A stretch of 60,216 nt of DNA from Algoriphagus sp. (GTDB taxonomy: Bacteria; Bacteroidota; Bacteroidia; Cytophagales; Cyclobacteriaceae). How positions within the stretch are numbered: the first letter of the stretch is position 1; each line of letters opens with the position of its first letter. Made by a program: the position numbers and the translations under genes. The notes under the pieces are model-generated. The model did no database searches, was not told the DNA's origin, and saw only the letters and a program-made list of their open reading frames with translations. Positions 52,853-60,216 of this stretch are shown here, in pieces. The DNA is taken from contig JAGXQZ010000103.1 of NCBI GenBank assembly GCA_018336015.1, positions 1-60,216 on the forward strand, in the 5' to 3' direction.

Positions 52853-53712
52853 CCTCGGGTTGCCTCCATCATATCCCACATCTCTTGAGGTATCATATCT
52901 AGATTATTGAACTCTCCGGCACCTTTTAGCCATTCTCCTCCATCTATGGTCATCACTTCACCGTTGACATAAGCAGAAAAGTCAGAAACCAAATATGCCG
53001 CAAGGTTGGCTAGCTCCTGATGCTCTCCTACTCTTCCTACTGGTACTTTTTTGGCGGGGTCAAACTTTTTTACCAAATCTCCTGGCAACAACCTGCTCCA
53101 TGCCCCTTCTGTAGGAAATGGACCCGGAGCGATCGCATTAGATCGGATACTATACTTCGCCCATTCCACTGCCAAGGACCTTGTCAACGCCAGTACACCT
53201 GCTTTGGCAGCCGCCGAAGGAACCACATAGCCCGAACCTGTCCATGCATAGGTTGTGACAATATTTAAAAACACACCCGGTTGCTTATTGGCAATCCAGT
53301 GCTTGCCTGCAGTCAAAGTAACTTGGGAAGTACCTTTTAGGACAATATCCAAAACAGTATTAAATGCATTCACTGACAATCGCTCGGTAGGGCTAATAAA
53401 ATTACCTGCAGCGTTATTTAACACCACATGAATTTCTCCAAACCTTGCTACAGACTCTGACCACATTGACTCTACTTGAGCGATATCCCTTACGTCACAG
53501 GAGAGAGCTAACACTTCTCCTCCTTTTTTTGCCATCATCTCTTTAGCTGTTTCCTGAAGTACGTCCAGCTTTCTTGAAGTGATCACCAAATTTGCTCCTA
53601 ACTCTAAAAAGTACTCCCCCATAGATCTCCCAAGACCCGTGCCCCCTCCTGTAATGAGTATATTTTTACCCTTAAGTGAGCCTTCTTTCAACATACCGTC
53701 TGTAAAATTCAT
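52840..53712 (-). CDS. SDR-family oxidoreductase, 2,4-dienoyl-CoA reductase-like
   Basis: 290 residues, Rossmann fold: TGGGTGLGRS at 21-30 binds NADP, NNAAGNF at 99-105. In most SDRs the catalytic motif is YxxxK; here it reads SAAAK (Ser166, Lys170, in VPSAAAKAG), Tyr being Ser, as in eukaryotic 2,4-dienoyl-CoA reductases. The family marks SNAIAPGPFPTEGAWSRL and DGGEWLKGAGEFN also point to that subgroup, which reduces double bonds of unsaturated fatty acyl-CoA in beta-oxidation. This fits the enoyl-CoA hydratase elsewhere in the window. Both assignments rest on motif reading. Confidence 0.88.
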   Translation of the reverse strand: MNFTDGMLKEGSLKGKNILITGGGTGLGRSMGEYFLELGANLVITSRKLDVLQETAKEMMAKKGGEVLALSCDVRDIAQVESMWSESVARFGEIHVVLNNAAGNFISPTERLSVNAFNTVLDIVLKGTSQVTLTAGKHWIANKQPGVFLNIVTTYAWTGSGYVVPSAAAKAGVLALTRSLAVEWAKYSIRSNAIAPGPFPTEGAWSRLLPGDLVKKFDPAKKVPVGRVGEHQELANLAAYLVSDFSAYVNGEVMTIDGGEWLKGAGEFNNLDMIPQEMWDMMEATRGKKQ

Positions 53713-53791
53713 GTCTTTAGCTTATTTGGATTTTCCCCAAGTTAGTATTCAGGCGCGGAAATTGAAAGGAAACAATAAGCAGACAAATCTT

Positions 53792-54592
53792 ATGGCACGG
53801 TTGTATATTTTCCTTTTTTTCGTCCTTTTGGCCTCCTCCTGCACCGAAGAAGAAAGCAGGACCATTTCCACTGACTTAAGTGTAGAGGCCCTCCAGCATT
53901 TCAAGCTTTCGAAAGCATTTTCGGAAAGTATTTACCTTGGAAACATTTCCTATCAGGATTATTTCCGAATCAGTTCTGCCGAACTCCCCGGATGTCCGAC
54001 CATCGATCGAAGCTTGCAATCGAGAATCATCACCTTAGATTATTCCAAGCCTCTCGAATGCACACAAGAAAACAACAAAACAAGAACAGGCAAAATCATT
54101 CTTGACTTCACTCTTTCAAATACCAGTTCACCGACTTGGATCATGACCTATGAAGAATATAGTGTGGAAGGAATTAAGATTTCGGGAACAAGGCAATTCA
54201 GGGCTATCACATCCAATGAAACAGAGGCTAGCTTTGAAAATTTAGAAATCGAATTACCCAAAAACCTCGCTTTCCTGATTAAAGGAAAAACAAATCATTC
54301 TGTTTCCAGGGCTAATTTTAGACCTTTTGCGCTCAGCACACGTGGAAATTTAGAAGGTATAAATCCCGCTGGACGTAATTTTAATCTAGTAATTACTGAG
54401 CCAAAAGAACAACTCTTTGCCTGCTACAGGCAAGGTTGGTTTTTGACACAGACAGGTAAAGAATCCATAAAAATAGCTAGAGGCATCGAACGAGATGTGG
54501 TCTACACTACGACTTACCAAACCCCCACTGGATGTAATCCAAACGTAACCGCTATTCTGCCTGATGGCCGAATTTTCCTACTCAATCCATAA
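53792..54592 (+). CDS. Hypothetical lipoprotein
   Basis: 266 residues starting MARLYIFLFFVLLASSC, a signal peptide with lipobox (Cys17), then CTEEESRT and a soluble beta-rich domain. I do not recognise the family. It has five further cysteines, four of which are in CPT, LECTQ, FACYR and TGCNP contexts, so disulfides are possible. The open frame reaches 53579 but overlaps the divergent SDR start, so the lipobox start is preferred. A short promoter-free gap precedes it and a strong terminator follows. Probably surface or periplasmic. Confidence 0.75.
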   Translation: MARLYIFLFFVLLASSCTEEESRTISTDLSVEALQHFKLSKAFSESIYLGNISYQDYFRISSAELPGCPTIDRSLQSRIITLDYSKPLECTQENNKTRTGKIILDFTLSNTSSPTWIMTYEEYSVEGIKISGTRQFRAITSNETEASFENLEIELPKNLAFLIKGKTNHSVSRANFRPFALSTRGNLEGINPAGRNFNLVITEPKEQLFACYRQGWFLTQTGKESIKIARGIERDVVYTTTYQTPTGCNPNVTAILPDGRIFLLNP

Positions 54593-54593
54593 A

Positions 54594-54619
54594 AAAACCC
54601 GGACTTTCATCCGGGTTTT
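54594..54619. terminator. Two-way terminator between the lipoprotein gene and ahcY
   Basis: Stem AAAACCCGG/CCGGGTTTT with an 8-base loop between converging genes. The A-run on the left gives a T-run on the minus strand, so termination of ahcY is especially likely. Confidence 0.88.
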
Positions 54620-54640
54620 CAAGTATAAATCCTTTTGATA

Positions 54641-55960
54641 TTAGTATCTGTAGTACTCAGGCTTGAATGGACCTGATACCTCTACACCAATGTATTGAGC
54701 TTGATCCGAAGAAAGGGTATCTAATTCCACGCCCAACTTTGCCAAATGAAGCGCTGCCACTTTTTCGTCAAGATGTTTGGGCAGTACATAGACACCAGGC
54801 TGATAGCTCTTGTAATTTGCCCATAGCTCCAATTGAGCCAAGGTCTGATTGGTGAAGGAATTTGACATTACAAATGATGGGTGACCTGTTGCACAGCCAA
54901 GATTTACCAGACGACCTTCAGCCAATACGATAATTTCTTTACCATCGATCTCGTAAAGGTCCACCTGAGGCTTGATCACGTTTTTGGTATGGCCATAGTT
55001 CTTGTTCAACCAAGCCATATCAATCTCATTGTCAAAGTGGCCGATGTTACAAACAATCGCCTTGTCCTTCATTGACTTGAAATGCTCACCTGTGATGATA
55101 TCCTTGTTGCCTGTAGCAGTCACCACAATATCAGCTTCTTTCACCGCATCAGCCATTTTCTTGACAGCAAATCCATCCATTGCAGCCTGAAGCGCACAGA
55201 TCGGATCGATCTCTGTAACAATTACACGGGCACCAGCACCTCTCAAAGAAGCAGCAGAACCTTTTCCAACGTCACCATAACCGGCCACTACAGCTACTTT
55301 TCCAGCCATCATCACATCGGTAGCACGACGAATCGCATCCACCAATGATTCCTTACAGCCATATTTATTGTCAAATTTGGATTTGGTCACAGAGTCGTTT
55401 ACGTTGATCGCAGGCATAGGAAGCGTTCCGTTTTTCATGCGCTCATACAATCTGTGTACCCCAGTGGTAGTCTCTTCAGAAAGTCCTCTGATCCCAGCGA
55501 CCAACTCAGGATATTGATCAAGCACCATATTGGTCAAGTCACCTCCATCGTCCAAAATCATGTTCAATGGCTGTCTTTCTTCTCCAAAAAATAGCGTCTG
55601 CTCAATACACCAGTCAAATTCTTCAGCAGTTTGGCCTTTCCAGGCATACACTTGAATACCTGCCGCTGCAATAGCTGCCGCAGCGTGATCTTGAGTAGAA
55701 AAAATATTGCAAGAAGACCAAGTCACCTCAGCACCCAAAGCGACCAAGGTCTCAATCAACACGGCAGTCTGAATAGTCATGTGCAAACAGCCTGCTACTC
55801 TTGCACCTTTCAAAGGCTGCGAAGGACCAAATTCAGCTCTCAGGGCCATCAGACCCGGCATTTCGGCTTCTGCCAATCTGATTTCTTTTCTTCCCCACTC
55901 AGCTAGGGAGATGTCTTTTACTTTGTACTGGATAAATTTTTCAGATTTGATTTCTGACAT
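54641..55960 (-). CDS. ahcY: Adenosylhomocysteinase (S-adenosylhomocysteine hydrolase)
   Basis: 439 residues from the ATG at 55960. It splits S-adenosylhomocysteine to adenosine and homocysteine, keeping methylation going. Signatures present: [14 protein letters not shown], the NAD-binding [15 protein letters not shown] near residue 226, [20 protein letters not shown], and [11 protein letters not shown]. The C-terminal PFKPEYYRY is the usual tail. The in-frame ATG at 56002 adds a non-family stretch and falls in the promoter. Preceded by a TAACTTTG box. Confidence 0.96.
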   Translation of the reverse strand: MSEIKSEKFIQYKVKDISLAEWGRKEIRLAEAEMPGLMALRAEFGPSQPLKGARVAGCLHMTIQTAVLIETLVALGAEVTWSSCNIFSTQDHAAAAIAAAGIQVYAWKGQTAEEFDWCIEQTLFFGEERQPLNMILDDGGDLTNMVLDQYPELVAGIRGLSEETTTGVHRLYERMKNGTLPMPAINVNDSVTKSKFDNKYGCKESLVDAIRRATDVMMAGKVAVVAGYGDVGKGSAASLRGAGARVIVTEIDPICALQAAMDGFAVKKMADAVKEADIVVTATGNKDIITGEHFKSMKDKAIVCNIGHFDNEIDMAWLNKNYGHTKNVIKPQVDLYEIDGKEIIVLAEGRLVNLGCATGHPSFVMSNSFTNQTLAQLELWANYKSYQPGVYVLPKHLDEKVAALHLAKLGVELDTLSSDQAQYIGVEVSGPFKPEYYRY

Positions 55961-55999
55961 GTGATTGATTGTTAAAGAATTAAAATCTTGAATTGGCCG

Positions 56000-56031
56000 C
56001 AAAGTTATCAGATAAAATCGTGATTCGGAAA
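56000..56031 (-). promoter_or_regulatory. Probable ahcY promoter
   Basis: On the minus strand TTTC at about 56031-56028 is followed after about 20 bases by TAACTTTG at 56007-56000, an exact TANNTTTG. The transcript would start near 55993, giving about 33 bases of leader to the ATG at 55960. Confidence 0.5.
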
Positions 56032-56036
56032 TGTGA

Positions 56037-56801
56037 TTAAAATTTAGGGAATGTGATCTCCTTCAATCCAAAGGCCTTGAATTTACCACCCTCCAATTCG
56101 ATCATTAAGCTTCCCGAAGGATCAATCCCTATAATTTTTCCCTTAAATGGATCACCGGAAGCACTAAATTGCACCCATTGCCCCATCAGGTATAAATGCT
56201 GCAAATATTCCATTTTGATCTCCATCAACTTATTCTTTTTTAGCGCCAAATAGGATTGTTCTAAATAGACAATTAAAAGTCTAAAAATCTCCTGTAGATC
56301 GAACTGACTCCCTGTCACACTCGCCAAAGAACAGGCAGAAGAAACAGAAAAAGAATTTTGATTTACATTCAGTCCTATTCCTACCACAGCATGCTCCCAT
56401 CCACCTGAACTCACCACATTTTCGATCAGGACTCCTCCCAATTTACCCACTCCTGGAACCACCAGATCATTAGGCCATTTTACTTTTAAATCGGGAATAT
56501 ATTGTTGAAGCAAATTTCTGATACCATTGGAAACCATCATATTGAGATAAAACTGCTCACTCAGGTCCAGAAAAGCAGGTTGAAGTACCAGGGAGAACGT
56601 AAGGTTCATTCCTCCTGTGGTCTCCCATGAATTTCCCCTCTGTCCCCTACCCTGAGTCTGATGCTCACAAATGACAATACTACCCTCTCTTGCCTTACCT
56701 TGCCTGATCTGTTGTAGAGCGATGTCATTGGTCGAGTGACACTCTGGCAGGAAAAGAACATCTTTCCCCAAAAAAATCGTGTTGGCAAGAATTTTATACA
56801 T
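56037..56801 (-). CDS. birA: Biotin-[acetyl-CoA-carboxylase] ligase
   Basis: 254 residues. It attaches biotin to carboxylases. The catalytic domain shows [21 protein letters not shown] near residues 50-61 (biotinyl-AMP binding), [23 protein letters not shown], and [13 protein letters not shown]; a short SH3-like C-terminal domain follows ([21 protein letters not shown]). There is no N-terminal helix-turn-helix, so this is the ligase-only type and not the E. coli repressor-ligase. Divergent from rsfS with a 60-base gap. Confidence 0.94.
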   Translation of the reverse strand: MYKILANTIFLGKDVLFLPECHSTNDIALQQIRQGKAREGSIVICEHQTQGRGQRGNSWETTGGMNLTFSLVLQPAFLDLSEQFYLNMMVSNGIRNLLQQYIPDLKVKWPNDLVVPGVGKLGGVLIENVVSSGGWEHAVVGIGLNVNQNSFSVSSACSLASVTGSQFDLQEIFRLLIVYLEQSYLALKKNKLMEIKMEYLQHLYLMGQWVQFSASGDPFKGKIIGIDPSGSLMIELEGGKFKAFGLKEITFPKF

Positions 56802-56861
56802 TAATTTTCAGTTCGGTTAGTTAAATAGAAATCAGCCGAGGCGTAAAATTAACTCAATACT

Positions 56862-57209
56862 ATGACAGCAGAAGCGCTGAGCAAGGTAATCGTCAAAGGA
56901 ATGGAAGAAAAAAAAGCTTCTGACATCTTGGTGATGGACCTGAGAACAATCAAAAATACAGTAGCTGATTTTTTTGTGATTTGTTCTGGAAATTCGGACA
57001 CTCAAATTGACGCCATTTCCAAATCAATCGAAGAAGAAGTTTACAAAGCGGGTGAAAGTTCCGCTTGGAAAGTAGAAGGAAAATCAAACGGACAGTGGGT
57101 TCTCATGGATTATGTCAATGTGGTAGCCCATATTTTCCTTAAAGAAAAGCGAGAATTTTATGGATTGGAAGAGCTATGGGGAGATGCCAAAACCACCCGG
57201 ATCCGATAA
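56862..57209 (+). CDS. rsfS: Ribosomal silencing factor RsfS (Iojap family)
   Basis: 115 residues. RsfS binds ribosomal protein L14 (uL14) and blocks subunit joining in starvation. The sequence shows KASDILVMDLRTIKNTVADFFVICSGNSDTQIDAI and WVLMDYVNVVAHIFLKEKREFYGLEELWGDA, the family core. It is followed after 67 bases by ftsH on the same strand; the rsfS-ftsH order is common in Bacteroidota as far as I recall. Confidence 0.95.
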   Translation: MTAEALSKVIVKGMEEKKASDILVMDLRTIKNTVADFFVICSGNSDTQIDAISKSIEEEVYKAGESSAWKVEGKSNGQWVLMDYVNVVAHIFLKEKREFYGLEELWGDAKTTRIR

Positions 57210-57276
57210 ATATAACCATGAACTTTCGGGTGTTTAATCCGTTTTAGCATAAGTTTAAAGAATTATCAAAAAAGCG

Positions 57277-59358
57277 ATGAGCGAAAAAAATAAGAATAAA
57301 AATTTCACCCCTAAAGCCCCACAAAAGCCCAATTTTCAACTTTGGTTGATTATTGCTGCTGTGATGGTTCTTTTGGGACTTACTTGGATCCAACAGCGAG
57401 GCGCCGTTATAGACATCACCCAAAAAAGATTCGAAGACATGTATCGCGCAGGAGATGTGGCCAAAGTGGTCATCGTCCGCAACATGAATCGTGTCGATAT
57501 TACGCTGAAACCAGCTGCACTCCAAAACAGCAAATACAAAACCGAACTAGAGGCAAATTCTTCTTTCTTCAACCCAGCTGGACCTCATTATTCCTTACAA
57601 GTCACCACCTCTGACAAGTTCCAGACAGATTTCCAAGCCTTGGAAAGTGAGAAACCGGAAGGAGAGCGAATAGGAGCTTCTGTCACTAATGAAGAGAACT
57701 GGAGCAACTATTTCGGAAGCTTTGGCTTTCTGATCCTTCTTTTCGTGTTCTTCTGGTTTATGATGCGCCGAATGGCAGGTCCTTCTGGCCCAGGTGGACA
57801 AATTTTCAATGTCGGCAAATCAAAAGCACAGCTTTTTGATGCAGAAAACAAAGTAAAAATCACATTTGACAACGTAGCAGGCCTTGATGAAGCCAAGGAA
57901 GAAATTCAGGAAATTGTAGAATTTCTAAAGAACCCATCCAAATTCACCAAGCTGGGAGGAAAAATTCCAAAAGGAGCACTCCTCGTAGGCCCTCCAGGTA
58001 CCGGTAAAACTTTGCTTGCAAAAGCGGTGGCTGGGGAAGCAGGTGTGCCTTTCTTTACACTTTCAGGTTCTGATTTTGTGGAAATGTTTGTGGGTGTGGG
58101 TGCAGCACGAGTACGTGACCTGTTCAAGCAAGCAAAGGAAAAAGCACCTTGTATCATCTTCATCGACGAAATCGATGCGATCGGTCGTTCAAGAGGCAAA
58201 GGTCAAATGCCAGGATCAAATGACGAGCGTGAAAATACGCTTAACTCGCTACTGGTAGAAATGGACGGCTTTGGAACCGACTCAGGCGTCATCGTACTGG
58301 CAGCTACCAACCGTCCAGATGTACTGGATAGTGCCTTATTGAGACCAGGACGATTTGACCGTCAGATATCCATTGACAAGCCAGATATTGTAGGCCGAGA
58401 GGCAATCTTCAAAGTTCACTTGAAGCCAATCAAAATCTCTGAAGATGTAGACGCTAAAAAATTGGCAGCACAAACTCCGGGATTTGCAGGCGCCGAAATC
58501 GCCAACGTGTGTAATGAAGCGGCATTGATCGCTGCAAGAAGAAACAAAGCAGCAGTCGATATGCAGGATTTTCAAGATGCAGTAGACCGTGTGATTGGTG
58601 GATTGGAAAAGAAAAACAAAATCATCTCTCCGGAAGAAAAGAAAATCGTGGCCTACCACGAGGCTGGTCATGCAGTGGCTGGCTGGTTTTTGGAGCATGC
58701 AGATCCATTGGTTAAAGTATCAATCGTACCACGGGGAGTGGCAGCCTTAGGCTATGCGCAATACCTTCCAAAAGAGCAATTCCTCTATCAAACCGAGCAA
58801 CTCATCGATGAGATGTGTATGACACTTGGTGGTAGAGCTGCGGAAGAAATCATCTTTGGAAAAATATCCACGGGAGCACTTAGTGACTTAGAGCGCATTA
58901 CCAAAATGGCTTATTCGATTGTATCCGTGTATGGCATGAATGAGAAACTTGGAAATATCTCCTTCTACGACAGCAAAGCGGATGGATACAAAATGACCAA
59001 GCCTTATTCTGAAGCTACCGCGGAGATGATCGATCAGGAAGTTAGCAAGTTGATCCAGTTTGCCTACACCCGAACGTTAGACTTGCTAAAACACCATAAA
59101 GTAGAGTTAGAAACCTTAGCAAAAGAGCTTCTTGAGAAAGAGATCCTTTTCCAATCAGATTTGGAAAAACTCATTGGCAAGCGTCCTTTCGAAAAGGAAA
59201 CTACCTATCAAGCCTTTACCAATAAAAAAGATAAAGTCGTTGAGGAGGCAGTAGTGGAATCTGAAGCAAAACCAGAACCGGAGGCAGCAACTTCAACAGC
59301 AGAGGAGAAAACTCCTGAAATTGCCCCTCCTGTAACAGACGAAAAAACAGAAAATTAA
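57277..59358 (+). CDS. ftsH: ATP-dependent zinc metalloprotease FtsH
   Basis: 693 residues. Two membrane helices (about 21-38 and 145-168) flank a periplasmic domain; then an AAA+ ATPase with Walker A GPPGTGKT at 238-245, Walker [10 protein letters not shown], and the SRH region ([19 protein letters not shown]); then an M41 peptidase with HEAGH at 461-465. A Glu/Pro-rich tail closes the protein (about 655-693). FtsH degrades membrane and short-lived soluble proteins and is essential in many bacteria. A weak TAAGTTTA box lies 20 bases before the start. A strong terminator follows. Confidence 0.97.
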   Translation: MSEKNKNKNFTPKAPQKPNFQLWLIIAAVMVLLGLTWIQQRGAVIDITQKRFEDMYRAGDVAKVVIVRNMNRVDITLKPAALQNSKYKTELEANSSFFNPAGPHYSLQVTTSDKFQTDFQALESEKPEGERIGASVTNEENWSNYFGSFGFLILLFVFFWFMMRRMAGPSGPGGQIFNVGKSKAQLFDAENKVKITFDNVAGLDEAKEEIQEIVEFLKNPSKFTKLGGKIPKGALLVGPPGTGKTLLAKAVAGEAGVPFFTLSGSDFVEMFVGVGAARVRDLFKQAKEKAPCIIFIDEIDAIGRSRGKGQMPGSNDERENTLNSLLVEMDGFGTDSGVIVLAATNRPDVLDSALLRPGRFDRQISIDKPDIVGREAIFKVHLKPIKISEDVDAKKLAAQTPGFAGAEIANVCNEAALIAARRNKAAVDMQDFQDAVDRVIGGLEKKNKIISPEEKKIVAYHEAGHAVAGWFLEHADPLVKVSIVPRGVAALGYAQYLPKEQFLYQTEQLIDEMCMTLGGRAAEEIIFGKISTGALSDLERITKMAYSIVSVYGMNEKLGNISFYDSKADGYKMTKPYSEATAEMIDQEVSKLIQFAYTRTLDLLKHHKVELETLAKELLEKEILFQSDLEKLIGKRPFEKETTYQAFTNKKDKVVEEAVVESEAKPEPEAATSTAEEKTPEIAPPVTDEKTEN

Positions 59359-59365
59359 TACAAAG

Positions 59366-59391
59366 AGCCCCAAACCACTTGGGGCTTTTTT
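59366..59391 (+). terminator. Intrinsic terminator after ftsH
   Basis: Stem AGCCCCAA/TTGGGGCT with an ACCAC loop, followed by T-run TTTTT. The next gene starts 30 bases later and so needs its own promoter or read-through. Confidence 0.9.
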
Positions 59392-59421
59392 ATTTTTGTT
59401 CTCCGACCCTATCTTTAGTCT

Positions 59422-60198
59422 ATGCTATCCCCCATTTTGGACTTTCCCCTTCACGGTAAAAAACTATTTTTCGCATCTGATTTTCATTTGGGAGCACCCA
59501 GCCATCAAGCAAGTAAAGCCAGAGAAAAACGAATCATCCGCTGGCTGGATCAAATTTCCGAAGAGGCCGCTGCCGTTTTCTTGGTTGGTGATATTTTCGA
59601 CTTTTGGTTTGAATATGCGGAAGTGATCCCCAAAGGATTCATCCCATTTATTTCCAAGATCTCCCAACTTCGTGACCGAGGCATTCCTGTGCTTTTTTTT
59701 ACAGGAAATCACGACCTATGGATGAAAGATTACTTTACGGTGGAATTAGGAATTCCTGTCTATACCCATCCCATTGAGATCACGGTCGAAGGTAAAAAAA
59801 TCCTGGTAGGCCATGGAGATGGATTAGGACCGGGAGATCAAACCTATAAAATCCTGAAAAAGGTATTTACAAATCCCTTTGCGAAATGGCTTTTCAAATG
59901 GCTTCACCCTGACTTAGGCATCCGTCTTGCAAAAGCTTGGTCCGGACATAGCCGGATCACGAATAGTTCGAAAAATGAGAATCATTTTTTAGGCGAAGAT
60001 GAGTGGCTTTGGCAATACTGCAAAGAGGTGCAAAAAAGAGTACATCACGACTACTACATATTTGGACACCGCCACTTGCCACTTGAACTGGAGGTTGGGA
60101 AAAATGCAACTTACTTCAATCTCGGGGAATGGGTGAGCCAAAATACCTACCTCGAATTTGACGGTAATACAGCCAAATTAAAATCTTTTGAAAAATGA
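59422..60198 (+). CDS. lpxH: UDP-2,3-diacylglucosamine diphosphatase-like metallophosphatase (LpxH-type)
   Basis: 258 residues with the five metallophosphatase blocks: Asp20-x-His22 (FASDFHLG), GDIFD (56-60), GNHDLW (95-100), GHGDG (130-134) and GHRH near residue 217. LpxH removes UMP from UDP-diacylglucosamine in lipid A synthesis; Bacteroidota carry LpxH-like enzymes with this length and the DQTYKILKKVFTNP insert. The exact subfamily is likely but not certain, since related phosphatases are hard to separate by eye. The stop overlaps the start of the next gene by four bases (ATGA). Confidence 0.87.
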   Translation: MLSPILDFPLHGKKLFFASDFHLGAPSHQASKAREKRIIRWLDQISEEAAAVFLVGDIFDFWFEYAEVIPKGFIPFISKISQLRDRGIPVLFFTGNHDLWMKDYFTVELGIPVYTHPIEITVEGKKILVGHGDGLGPGDQTYKILKKVFTNPFAKWLFKWLHPDLGIRLAKAWSGHSRITNSSKNENHFLGEDEWLWQYCKEVQKRVHHDYYIFGHRHLPLELEVGKNATYFNLGEWVSQNTYLEFDGNTAKLKSFEK

Positions 60199-60216
60199 GA
60201 AAGCTGATTTGGTTGG
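60195..60216 (+). CDS. Start of a downstream gene, cut by the window edge
   Basis: An ATG in a four-base ATGA overlap with the LpxH-like gene is followed by seven codons (MRKLIWL) before the window ends. The basic start followed by hydrophobic residues would suit a signal peptide or membrane protein. Nothing more can be said. Confidence 0.4.

Noticed and set aside
57906..58199. Antisense frame inside ftsH
   Set aside because: It covers the Walker A/B region of ftsH, which is among the best-conserved sequence in the window.

Overview
The window reads as chromosome from a gliding or T9SS-bearing member of the Bacteroidota, most likely Cytophagales and perhaps Algoriphagus/Cyclobacteriaceae-like. 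The reasons are the giant type IX secretion barrel protein SprA, the T9SS attachment-complex proteins PorU and PorV, TonB proteins of Bacteroidota type, several Bacteroidota-restricted families (DUF4292, DUF4837, DUF4494), almost no Shine-Dalgarno sequences, and promoters of the TTTG-N(17-23)-TANNTTTG type. The genus is inference; the phylum is well supported. It looks like ordinary, densely packed core genome. I saw no rRNA, tRNA, CRISPR array, insertion sequence, phage or plasmid gene. No stretch longer than about 210 bases lacks a gene.

Layout. 1-5722 (minus strand): a cut-off BASS transporter, a DUF819 membrane protein, a sugar aminotransferase with a glycosyltransferase, and a Thermus-type isocitrate dehydrogenase. 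Two unusual 7-base tandem repeat arrays (473-524 and 4193-4227) sit in the gaps here, the second between two related palindromes. 5932-28856 (plus strand): enoyl-CoA hydratase and a flippase; a cell-envelope run (TPR protein, DUF4292 lipoprotein, EnvC-like factor); tatA, an amidase (GatA-like), a MltD-like lytic transglycosylase, a DUF4837 lipoprotein, malic enzyme-phosphotransacetylase, ruvA, sprA, gcvH, a VanZ-like protein and two tandem TonB proteins. 28898-34155 (minus): YicC nuclease, a 1099-residue pseudopeptidase/beta-propeller/outer-membrane-barrel fusion and an FAD oxidoreductase. 34211-41262 (plus): a five-gene run in which neighbours overlap by 1-4 bases, namely MBL hydrolase, pssA, porU, porV and an M16 protein that has lost its metal site. 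41263-43547 (minus): a small glycan cassette (GT2, FemAB/GNAT-like, WxcM-like cupin). 43631-60216: mixed housekeeping genes (YigZ, DEDDy exonuclease, NhaC, FAD oxidoreductase, DUF962/Mpo1, patatin, DUF4494, HD protein, PAS/DHp protein, dienoyl-CoA-reductase-like SDR, a lipoprotein, ahcY, birA, rsfS, ftsH, LpxH-like phosphatase).

Together the genes point to heavy investment in the outer membrane and cell surface: the T9SS pore (SprA) and its cargo-attachment enzymes (PorU, PorV), peptidoglycan remodelling (EnvC-like, MltD-like), TonB energy supply, phosphatidylserine and lipid A synthesis, and sugar nucleotide/glycan enzymes that may build the surface polysaccharide to which T9SS cargo is anchored. 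I did not find a clear-cut undescribed defence or mobile system. The best candidates for new biology are the heptamer-repeat/palindrome elements, the triple-domain outer-membrane fusion at 29788-33087, the dead M16 subunit coupled to porU-porV, and the kinase-less PAS/DHp protein at 51737-52789.
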